Shown one piece after another: positions 1 to 6,588 of a DNA stretch of 64,000 nt. Every line of letters starts with the position of its first letter. The stretch's first letter is position 1. The DNA is from CAVPCZ01 sp963779225 (GTDB taxonomy: Bacteria; Bacteroidota; Ignavibacteria; UBA10030; UBA6906): the NCBI GenBank assembly GCA_963779225.1, contig CAVZWW010000002.1, positions 62,001-126,000 on the forward strand, read 5' to 3'. The notes beneath the pieces were generated by a model that was given only the letters and a program-made list of their open reading frames with translations, had not been told where the DNA came from and searched no databases. Position numbers and translations under genes: made by a program.

Positions 1-237
1 GACTTCCTCGACTTGCCCTGCAACGTCCCATCCGAGGATATAGTCCCTGGGTTTGGGAAAACCGACAGAAAATCGAGCGAGCCACGGACTGCCCCGCATG
101 GAGAAGTAGTCACCCGCGTTGAGGCCGGCTGCGTGAACACTCACCAAAACGTCGTTTTCCGAAATCTCCGGTTTGCCTACTTCTTTGAGCTCGAGAACAT
201 CCGGTCCGCCGTAGGCGTTCAGGACGATGGCTTTCAT
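1..237 (-). CDS. MDR-family NAD(P)-dependent alcohol dehydrogenase / quinone oxidoreductase, N-terminal part
   Basis: Partial gene running off the window start; only 79 N-terminal residues are visible. It opens MKAIVLNAYGGPDVLELKEV and contains the GroES-like start of the medium-chain dehydrogenase/reductase superfamily, including the HAAGLNAGDYF and LGWDVAGQVEEV stretches. A strong ribosome site, AGGAGGAACGAG, directly precedes the ATG at 237. It lies 96 bases downstream of a second gene of the same family (334-1335) and in the same direction, so the two are tandem paralogs. An attC-like element (270-339) lies between them, so this may be the next cassette of an integron array. Substrate cannot be told; the family reduces quinones, enones or aldehydes with NADPH. 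Confidence 0.85.
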   Translation of the reverse strand, partial: MKAIVLNAYGGPDVLELKEVGKPEISENDVLVSVHAAGLNAGDYFSMRGSPWLARFSVGFPKPRDYILGWDVAGQVEEV

Positions 238-269
238 CTCGTTCCTCCTGTCCAGGTCATGGGGATGCG

Positions 270-339
270 GCCCAGCGGTCGCGCTCACCAGCATTGCGAA
301 GCGCAGCGGAGCAAAGTCGTGTGCAGCGCGTTGTCAGGT
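270..339 (-). mobile_element. attC-like element, degenerate
   Basis: On the plus strand the outer boxes are GCCCAGC (270-276) and GTCAGGT (333-339), each one base from the integron core-site patterns RYYYAAC and GTTRRRY. Partly paired arms (GCGCT/AGCGC, CAC/GTG, TTGC/GCAA) fold inwards as in an attC. The stop codon of the gene at 334-1335 lies inside the right-hand box, as is common in cassettes. The core mismatches make this much weaker than the site at 1410-1469; it may be a decayed or chance structure. Confidence 0.35.
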
Positions 340-1335
340 TTTGGCCATTGTTATTACTACGCTTCCCTTTTTGAGTCCTTTTTCGACATACCTGTGAGCC
401 TCAGCAGTTTGTTCCAGCGGATAACGCCTATCGATGACCGATTTGATCTTTCCCGCCTCAACAAGTTCCCTGATGAAAACCAGATCCTCAGGATTTTCGG
501 ATGACAACGCGCATATGACTTTTCTGCCCCCGCTTATTCTGGTCCACAGCATTTGAAAGAGCTGTTTCATTTTGAAGCTGGCTAACAGATAGCGCCCATC
601 TTGTCTTAGCGAGTTCTTGCATTGGGAGAACGAACTCTTGCCCAATATGTCGAAAATAAGATCATAGGTCTCACCATTTTGGCTGAAGTCTTCTTGAGTG
701 TAATCAATCACCTTGTCGGCTCCCAATGATTTTACAAATTCCAATCTTGGCGTGCCGGCGACACCGGTAACTTCTGCTCCGTAGTATTTGGCCAGCTGGA
801 CCGCGGCTGAACCTATTCCTCCAGAAGCGCCATTGATAAGGACTTTTTGTCCGCTCTGGACATCTACCTTTCTCAGCAAGCTCAAGGCGGTTAATGCCCC
901 ATAGGGAACGGTGGCGGCTTCTTCATAGGTCATATTGGCAGGTTTGATGGCCACCAACCCGGCTTCCGGCATACACAGATACTCGGCATTCGCGCCCATG
1001 CTCTGACCCCGATATCCAAAGACCTGGTCGCCTTTTCTGAATCGTTGTACATCTTTACCGACCACTTCAATTTCTCCGGCAAATTCGCTCCCCAGGATAT
1101 GTACTCTTGGTTTTGTGAGACCAAAATACATTCGAGCGGGGAGCCAGAGAGGGAGGGGCATCGAGAACCTGGAAGGAGTGATCGCTTTGAAATTTCGCGC
1201 CCAAATATCCCCGATGTTTACAGATGCCGCATAGATTCTTATCAGAATTTCCTTGTCCTTGAGGGCGGGCGTATCCACCTCTTCAAGCTTGAGAACATCG
1301 GGGGAACCATATTCATGATATACAATGGCTTTCAC
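334..1335 (-). CDS. MDR-family zinc-binding-type alcohol dehydrogenase / quinone oxidoreductase
   Basis: A 333-residue cytoplasmic protein of normal length for the MDR superfamily. The GroES-like N-terminal domain (about 1-120) includes HILGSEFAGEIEVVGKDV; the Rossmann domain carries INGASGGIGSAAVQLAK, the NAD(P)-binding loop of the quinone-oxidoreductase branch, followed by GADKVIDY. The structural-zinc cysteine cluster is absent, which also points to that branch. The start is GTG at 1335 with GAGGAA six bases upstream. It is a paralog of the truncated gene at 1-237. It lies between an attC site (1410-1469) and an attC-like element, so it may be an integron cassette, although it is long for one. 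NADPH-dependent reduction of a quinone, enone or aldehyde is likely; substrate unknown. Confidence 0.88.
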   Translation of the reverse strand: MKAIVYHEYGSPDVLKLEEVDTPALKDKEILIRIYAASVNIGDIWARNFKAITPSRFSMPLPLWLPARMYFGLTKPRVHILGSEFAGEIEVVGKDVQRFRKGDQVFGYRGQSMGANAEYLCMPEAGLVAIKPANMTYEEAATVPYGALTALSLLRKVDVQSGQKVLINGASGGIGSAAVQLAKYYGAEVTGVAGTPRLEFVKSLGADKVIDYTQEDFSQNGETYDLIFDILGKSSFSQCKNSLRQDGRYLLASFKMKQLFQMLWTRISGGRKVICALSSENPEDLVFIRELVEAGKIKSVIDRRYPLEQTAEAHRYVEKGLKKGSVVITMAKT

Positions 1336-1409
1336 AGGTATTCCTCATGATTGTTGTCGTTCGGTCATATTCAGAATGGTTAGCGACAGTCCATCCCGAA
1401 CGCTGCAAA

Positions 1410-1469
1410 ACCTAACGCCGTGGTTCAGCGGCGGCGCGCAGCGCCGTCCGCTGCATGTTGTTGTTAGGC
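1410..1469 (-). mobile_element. integron attC recombination site
   Basis: All parts of an attC are present. Outer core boxes are ACCTAAC (1410-1416) and GTTAGGC (1463-1469). Inner boxes are CAGCGG (1426-1431) and CCGCTG (1448-1453). The stem CGGCGC/GCGCCG (1432-1437, 1441-1446) closes a GCA loop, and the unpaired T at 1447 gives the extrahelical A on the bottom strand. Unpaired nine-base spacers separate the boxes. Layout and bottom-strand polarity match classic cassette sites such as those behind aadA genes. It lies 43 bases after the DUF1801 gene in that gene's direction, which is gene-then-attC cassette order. Confidence 0.82.
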
Positions 1470-1512
1470 AGCGTCACCCCAAGCTACGGCCGTACGGCGC
1501 CGCACATGTAGC

Positions 1513-1950
1513 CTACTTCGTTCGCTTTGGCTTTTCCTTTCCGGGGGCGGTGTTGAGGTCTACCGCGGCACGGACGAGCGCTTTGAATGCGCGCGCGTGC
1601 AACCTCTCCCCCTCATGGATGTCGATCGCGCGCCTGGTGTTCCCGTCAAGGCTCGAATTGAAAAGCTTGCCCGTGTCCTCCAAGGAGGCCCCCCTGGCGA
1701 AGGTCAACTTCACTTTGTCCTTGTAGGTTTCGCCGGTGCAGATGATCCCTTCGTGGGACCACACCGGGACCCCGAGCATGGCATTCGACGGCTTTCTCCA
1801 TTTGACTTCTTCCACGACGTCCGGGTCGGCATCCTGGATGAGCTTGCGCATCATGCTCAGGATCTCCCCGCGCCAGTCCGCGAGATCGGCGATCCTCTTG
1901 TCGATCAGCCCGGATGCAGAGGGATTCTCGGGCGAACCCGACTTTTTCAT
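1513..1950 (-). CDS. DUF1801 (YdhG-like) family protein, probable integron cassette gene
   Basis: A 145-residue soluble protein of the DUF1801 family. The family region is recognisable from IQDADPDVVEEVKWRKPSN and WSHEGIICTGETYKDKVKLTF, followed by a basic tail ending GKEKPKRTK. The start is the ATG at 1950, which has GGAGGAGAAC immediately in front; the open frame extends upstream but without a ribosome site or family similarity. The domain has no established enzymatic role. DUF1801 genes are often found in mobile and cassette DNA, and here an attC follows the stop codon, so this is best read as a captured cassette. No integrase gene or attI site is visible on the Fic side. Confidence 0.88.
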   Translation of the reverse strand: MKKSGSPENPSASGLIDKRIADLADWRGEILSMMRKLIQDADPDVVEEVKWRKPSNAMLGVPVWSHEGIICTGETYKDKVKLTFARGASLEDTGKLFNSSLDGNTRRAIDIHEGERLHARAFKALVRAAVDLNTAPGKEKPKRTK

Positions 1951-2094
1951 GTTCTCCTCCTTCGCGAATGGAATCCGGTAATCGGCCAGCACAACGGCGC
2001 AAAACCGATTATCCGTCAAAGGGCCAGGTTGGCCCCACCTTCGCCTTCCTTCCGATCAGGATTGCGAGTCAGACCACCGGAGCTTGTTCGTCTG

Positions 2095-3240
2095 CTATTT
2101 GCCCGGATCCGTAAACAGGCCCAGATACTCATGAAATGAGAACATTCTGTTGCGCCTTCCGCCGGTCGTCTCCCTGAGGATGCCAAGCTTCACGAAATCC
2201 TGGATGAATGCGTTCGCCGTTGCAGGGGTCACGTCCAGCATACCGGCAACGTCGGCTGCATTGAGCTTTGGTGTTCTGTACAGATGATGCAGAAGCTGTT
2301 GCGCCCGTGGGAGTTTCTTCCCCAGGGTGATCAGGCGGCGTGATTCGATGTCCTCTCTCAACTGCAGTATGCTGGTAAATGTTGCGATCCCCTCCTTCGC
2401 TGTTTCCGTCACGGCAATGAGAAAGAACCTGATCCATTGCAGCACGTCGTTTGCAGTCCTTACCCTCATGAGCTTGTCGTAGTACGCGGCCCTGTGCTTC
2501 TCAAAGTAGGCGGAGAGGTACAACGTCGGCTTTGCCAGGATGTTGTTGCCGACAAGGTAGAGCGTGATCAGAAGTCTGCCAACCCTCCCGTTGCCATCGA
2601 GGAACGGGTGGATGGTTTCAAACTGGTAATGCGCCATCGCAATTCTCATGAGATCGGGTATCTGGATCTGGTTGTTGTGAAGGAAGTTCTCCAGGTCGCC
2701 CATCAGGGCAGGCATTTCGGTATGGTGAGGCGGAATGAACATGGCATCCTGAAGGGTAGCCCCTCCAATCCAGTTCTGGCTCTTCCGGTACTCACCGGGA
2801 AGCTTCGTCCTCCCCCGGACGCCCGTCATCAACGTTTTGTGCGTTTCCATGAGAAGACGGGTGGAAATGGGGACATCCTTAAGCCTCTTGATGGCATGGT
2901 TCATCGCCGTGATGTAGTTATGAACCTCCTGCCAGTCGTCCTTCGACTCCACAGAGACATCCGTCTTCTTCAACACAACGTCTTCTATTTCGGTCCTCGT
3001 CCCTTCGATCCGACTTGACGTCGTCGCTTCTTTGACTACGTGCATACGGATGAAGATGTCGATGTCGGGGACGTACAGTGAAAACGCATTCAGCTCGCCC
3101 AGCTTGAGATTTGCCTCAGCGAGAAGGGTGTTGACCTTAGGGTCCGACCAGGTCCACTCTGTGTTGAGAAGGGTGGGCGTGAAGCTTTTGTACTGATACT
3201 GCTGGATGTATTTGCCCGCCGTGAATTTTTCGAGGGTCAT
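2095..3240 (-). CDS. Fic family protein (AMPylation), with winged-helix C-terminus
   Basis: 381 residues. The Fic motif HPFLDGNGRVGR (211-222) carries the catalytic His, the acidic residue and the phosphate-binding Arg, so the protein should transfer AMP from ATP to a protein hydroxyl. An inhibitory helix motif, SSRIEG (75-80), fits (S/T)xxxE(G/N) and lies before the Fic core, making this a self-inhibited class II enzyme. The C-terminal 80 residues (PRAQQLLHHLYRTPKLNAADVAGMLDVTPATANAFIQDFVKLGIL) read as a winged helix-turn-helix, so the protein may bind its own promoter. An inverted repeat at 3294-3323 is the obvious candidate site. No antitoxin-like gene is adjacent. Confidence 0.93.
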   Translation of the reverse strand: MTLEKFTAGKYIQQYQYKSFTPTLLNTEWTWSDPKVNTLLAEANLKLGELNAFSLYVPDIDIFIRMHVVKEATTSSRIEGTRTEIEDVVLKKTDVSVESKDDWQEVHNYITAMNHAIKRLKDVPISTRLLMETHKTLMTGVRGRTKLPGEYRKSQNWIGGATLQDAMFIPPHHTEMPALMGDLENFLHNNQIQIPDLMRIAMAHYQFETIHPFLDGNGRVGRLLITLYLVGNNILAKPTLYLSAYFEKHRAAYYDKLMRVRTANDVLQWIRFFLIAVTETAKEGIATFTSILQLREDIESRRLITLGKKLPRAQQLLHHLYRTPKLNAADVAGMLDVTPATANAFIQDFVKLGILRETTGGRRNRMFSFHEYLGLFTDPGK

Positions 3241-3293
3241 GTCTTTGTGGAGTGATTGAACCAGGGATTTCTTTGTTTTAATCTGGCCGTGTA

Positions 3294-3323
3294 GACTAAA
3301 ATAAGAAAATCCTTGTTTTAGTC
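3294..3323. promoter_or_regulatory. inverted repeat, candidate operator of the Fic gene
   Basis: GACTAAAATAAG (3294-3305) and CTTGTTTTAGTC (3312-3323) are inverted copies with one mismatch, separated by six bases. A third half-site, TTGTTTTAATC, lies at 3273-3283, 40 bases from its match. All three are 33-83 bases before the Fic ATG. The Fic protein's own C-terminal winged helix makes autoregulation plausible. The site is AT-rich in otherwise GC-rich DNA. Confidence 0.5.
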
Positions 3324-3603
3324 AAGGATGAATTGGCGCATTCGGTATGTGGCGGCATCCTTCTGTGCCGACCCCAAAGACGCATTCTCCTTTTTTGGGT
3401 GGCAGGTTATGACCGATCAGCCCCCGGTTCCTGCACCGGGCGGGACTTGCGCCTGCCGCTTGATTACCATATGGATTGCCTTCTCCGAAGAGACGTGCCG
3501 GGCGCAGTGGTAGCCCAGGGTTCGCAGGTTAACACCTTCGAACAGCCGCTCCCCTCTGCGTGATTCCTTTTTTTGCTCCCGGCGTGGCATCAGGTGCAGC
3601 CGG
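3324..3603. other. non-coding stretch between UbiA and Fic genes
   Basis: Together with the repeat above this forms a 363-base gap. Short frames exist on both strands but none has a recognisable motif, good ribosome site or family resemblance. The UbiA stop codon sits in a small hairpin (GGTTAC/GTAACC around GTG, 3602-3616) with no T-run after it, so it is not a convincing terminator. Confidence 0.5.
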
Positions 3604-4473
3604 TTACGTGGTAACCGCCCAGCCGCCGATAACGCGAAGACCAATGAACAGCAGCACCGCAACAAGTCCACCGAGATAGATCGCGCGGATATGCGCTCGA
3701 GGCCTTTGGGTCGTTGGATTCAACAACCGGACTGTCGAATACAGGATTACGATGTCCATGATCAAGATCGGGATGAGATAGATCGAAGGGATTCTGGCCA
3801 GGGCAAACGGCACCAGGCTGACCAGGATCAGTGCGCCAAATACCACAGCGCTGGTCCTCAAAGCGCGTTCCCGACCATAGACGATTGCCAGGGACCGCGA
3901 CCCGATGATTTTGTCACCTTCGATGTCCATGGCGTCCGCGGCGATCTCCTCGCCGAGGTCCATAAGAAAGGCGATTGCGCCGAACCACCATACATGTATG
4001 TTCGCAGGTTGTCCGACGGAGACACCACCAAAAACAAAGGTCATTCCGACCGAAAAGCTCACCATGAGATTGCCGGCCAAACCGGACCTCTTGAAACGCC
4101 AGTTGTAAAGCACGCCAATAATCCACACGACAAAGAGCATGATCAGCGCGGTCAGACTTATCAGCGCGCTTGCCATCAATCCGAGGAATGCGACAACAAA
4201 CGACAGAACAAGTACGTCCTGTTTCGAGACCATGCCCGAAGGGAGTGGTCTGTGTGGCGCGTTGATCCGGTCTATCTCCAGGTCGAAGTAGTCGTTAAGT
4301 ATGAGTGCCGTGGCCGAAATGAAGAAGATGCTCACAAACCCCGGCACGATTTCGTGCAGCGGCGGGACTGAATCCAATGCGAGGAACTGGCCCAGGACGA
4401 CGCAGACGCCGGCTGCGAAAGGGAGCTCGAAGCGAAGCAGACGGAGGAATCCAAGAAGCCTGGTACCGGTCAT
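3604..4473 (-). CDS. UbiA-family prenyltransferase
   Basis: A 289-residue integral membrane protein with eight or nine predicted helices. Both Asp-rich motifs are present: N60-D61-x2-D64-x3-D68 (NDYFDLEID, followed by RINAPHRPLPSG) and D180-x2-D183-x3-D187 (DAMDIEGD). These bind Mg2+ and the prenyl diphosphate. Family members attach an isoprenoid chain to an acceptor such as hydroxybenzoate, dihydroxynaphthoate, heme, chlorophyllide or a glycerol phosphate. The RPLPSG loop and short length resemble the geranylgeranylglyceryl-phosphate/homogentisate branch, but the acceptor cannot be assigned. No quinone or heme biosynthesis genes are adjacent. A weak inverted repeat (4533-4563) lies upstream. 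Confidence 0.88.
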   Translation of the reverse strand: MTGTRLLGFLRLLRFELPFAAGVCVVLGQFLALDSVPPLHEIVPGFVSIFFISATALILNDYFDLEIDRINAPHRPLPSGMVSKQDVLVLSFVVAFLGLMASALISLTALIMLFVVWIIGVLYNWRFKRSGLAGNLMVSFSVGMTFVFGGVSVGQPANIHVWWFGAIAFLMDLGEEIAADAMDIEGDKIIGSRSLAIVYGRERALRTSAVVFGALILVSLVPFALARIPSIYLIPILIMDIVILYSTVRLLNPTTQRPRAHIRAIYLGGLVAVLLFIGLRVIGGWAVTT

Positions 4474-4532
4474 GAGTGGACCGATGAGTTGGAATATCTC
4501 AGGATAGTGCTCATTTGCCGGGCTGAACCGTG

Positions 4533-4563
4533 TATTCTGTTGGTGTGATGTACATACAGAATA
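4533..4563. promoter_or_regulatory. inverted repeat upstream of the UbiA gene
   Basis: TATTCTGT (4533-4540) and ACAGAATA (4556-4563) form perfect 8-base arms with a 15-base spacer, 60-90 bases before the UbiA start. The form is like a dimeric regulator site, but no regulator is nearby and a chance origin is possible. The rest of the 308-base gap (4474-4781) shows no gene. Confidence 0.25.
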
Positions 4564-4781
4564 TTTGATTCACTCGCAACAGGAAGAGATCAGATGTACG
4601 CGATTATGCCACAAGATCAGACGGGGCCCTCGTGTAGCGGGTCACCGGCATTTTTCCGTGCTGGGTTTCGAGAGGGCGCAGCCTTCATGCTGCGAGAGCC
4701 TTGAGGTACGAGATGAACGCCGTCTTCAACCGGCAAATCCCGGCGTATCTCTCAAGAGGAAAGAAGCACGTCGTTTCGATA

Positions 4782-5420
4782 CTATCGGACAAGGATCATC
4801 TGACGCGTCTCCACAAGCTCCGCCGCTCCAGTTTTGGAGTCACGTCGGTCCGGGGAATCCATGGAGAGGACCTGCATTCTGTAGAAGTACACCCCGCTTG
4901 CCATGCCGTTCGCATTCCACGTGACCTCGTAGTTGCCCGGCTCTTTCCTGTCATTCACCAGTACGGCCACTTCACAGCCGAGCATGTCATACACGACGAG
5001 CTTCACCCAACTCGACCCCGTGCCCGGGACCCCGGATCCGGTCCCTCCACCCGCGACCCGAAACCCTATCCTCGTGCTCGGATTGAAGGGGTTGGGATAA
5101 TTCTGAAGGACCTGAAACTTTGCGGGCAGCGGAGCAATTGACGGGCCCACCCCAATACCGGTGAAGGGTCCTGACACGACCGGGCCCGCAAGAAACCCGC
5201 TGACGAAGGATCCGTTTGACCCTCCGAATTCATCAACAAACGGTTGCCCTGTTATCACCACCAGCTGTGCATTTTCAGAGGAGAGGACGCCGAACCCGGA
5301 TGTGAATGCCGACCAGTTCACTTCGGCGTTTTGTGCGCGTGCGATCAACCCGGTCAGGAGAAGCGGAAGGGCGAGAACCAGCTTGCCATACGTCGTCATG
5401 AGACTCTCTCTATGTTTCAT
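4782..5420 (-). CDS. small T9SS-exported protein of unknown function
   Basis: About 212 residues. A signal peptide (KLVLALPLLLTGLIARAQ) is followed by a short low-complexity segment and a type A T9SS sorting domain beginning at LQNYPNPFNPSTRIGF. Almost half the protein is sorting domain, leaving a payload of only about 90 residues (around ITGQPFVDEFGGSNGSFVSGF). The C-terminus has an insertion (MDSPDRRDSKTGAAE) before the final RQMILVR motif. The start could be ATG at 5420 or 5399; neither ribosome site is strong. It is downstream of, and in line with, the metalloprotease gene at 5491, and may be co-transcribed. The payload has no recognisable fold. Confidence 0.8.
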   Translation of the reverse strand: MKHRESLMTTYGKLVLALPLLLTGLIARAQNAEVNWSAFTSGFGVLSSENAQLVVITGQPFVDEFGGSNGSFVSGFLAGPVVSGPFTGIGVGPSIAPLPAKFQVLQNYPNPFNPSTRIGFRVAGGGTGSGVPGTGSSWVKLVVYDMLGCEVAVLVNDRKEPGNYEVTWNANGMASGVYFYRMQVLSMDSPDRRDSKTGAAELVETRQMILVR

Positions 5421-5490
5421 TGGTCCTTGATGTGTGCGGTACAGATCAAGGGGGCTGTCAGCTCTCCCGGGTACATCCCGAGGGCTCATG

Positions 5491-6552
5491 CTACTGGCCG
5501 ATGACGACGACGCCGGCGGTGCTCCACAGGCGCAATTGCACCTGCTGTGTCACCGTAAGGTTTTCCGGATAGTTTCCGGCATTCATGAATATGACCTGCC
5601 CCGGGGCCGATGCGCCAAGAGCTCCAAGCACGGTTCTGAACGGTTGTTCCGGCGACCCGACTTCAGGCCCGGGCCAATTCCGGTCCACGTATCTCACCTG
5701 GGTATGCAGGTTCTTTCTGCTCCCCGTCATCGTCGCCAACATCCGATTTATCTGTCCGGTGGTGAACATGTTCCGGCAGTTTTTGGGGGCATAGGACATC
5801 ATGTTGGCCACCTGGGGGGCGTAGACCGTGCTGCCGCACCCTGCCGGCGGGCTCACTCCGCCGTTGTATGTACATCCTGTGACACGGTTCGTGAGATCGG
5901 GGTCTGCCGGCGTGTCACAGACACGATCCCCGGTTGTGCTGCAGTTGCTGCCGTCAGGACATTCCATTCCAAATGTGGTTTCGTGGGTATGATAGAGATC
6001 GAGATAGTGACCCAATTCATGGGCGAACGATGAAAGATTCGATGCGGTGCCCGCACAATCGTTATTCATCAACACGCCCTGAACCGGATCCGCCGGGAAC
6101 GACCCCTGTCCGCATAGACTATCCAGGTTCGTGAAATAGACATTCACCGTATTCGCGACAACGGCCTGCGCCCGCAGCATATCCCGAATTGCCTGATTGT
6201 CGGGAATGCTGAAGAAGGATGTGTTGTCGATATAGATCACATCGCCATATTGAAAGAATTGGATGCCGGAGGTGGAATAGAACGCGTTTATCTGAAGCAT
6301 TGCGGCATCGAGCTGTGCAAGGGGCAATCCACCTGTGCCGTCCGACATGCGACAGATATGAATGGTAAGTGGTATGCGGTACGGCTGTCCTGGAGGCAAT
6401 GCGATCGAAGCACTTTTCTCGAGGGGAGGCCGGCGCAATTCCGCCTCTCTCTGTGCGGGGGAGAGTACTGTGCCGCATTCGCGCCCCTGGGCAAGCGTGC
6501 TGGCTGCACCACACAGCATGGAGAAGAGGAGAACGGCGTATCGGATGTGCAT
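5491..6552 (-). CDS. secreted M43 (pappalysin-like) zinc metalloprotease
   Basis: 353 residues with a signal peptide (MHIRYAVLLFSMLCGAASTLA). The zinc site is H178-E-L-G-H182 with third ligand H188 (HELGHYLDLYHTH), and the Met-turn is NMMSYAP (M251/M252), as in M43 metzincins. Paired cysteines (GMECPDGSNCSTTGDRVCDTPAD) match the family's disulfide-bonded insert. The Gly usual in HExxHxxGxxH is replaced by Asp. After residue 285 a short beta-helix-like stretch (RYVDRNW, SPEQPFRTVLGAL, GNYPEN) follows, but there is no T9SS tail. AGGAG lies eight bases before the ATG. It presumably cleaves extracellular protein; substrate unknown. Confidence 0.88.
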   Translation of the reverse strand: MHIRYAVLLFSMLCGAASTLAQGRECGTVLSPAQREAELRRPPLEKSASIALPPGQPYRIPLTIHICRMSDGTGGLPLAQLDAAMLQINAFYSTSGIQFFQYGDVIYIDNTSFFSIPDNQAIRDMLRAQAVVANTVNVYFTNLDSLCGQGSFPADPVQGVLMNNDCAGTASNLSSFAHELGHYLDLYHTHETTFGMECPDGSNCSTTGDRVCDTPADPDLTNRVTGCTYNGGVSPPAGCGSTVYAPQVANMMSYAPKNCRNMFTTGQINRMLATMTGSRKNLHTQVRYVDRNWPGPEVGSPEQPFRTVLGALGASAPGQVIFMNAGNYPENLTVTQQVQLRLWSTAGVVVIGQ

Positions 6553-6588
6553 GTGAGTGACTCCTGTTTCAGAGCTCCAGTTGATTTG

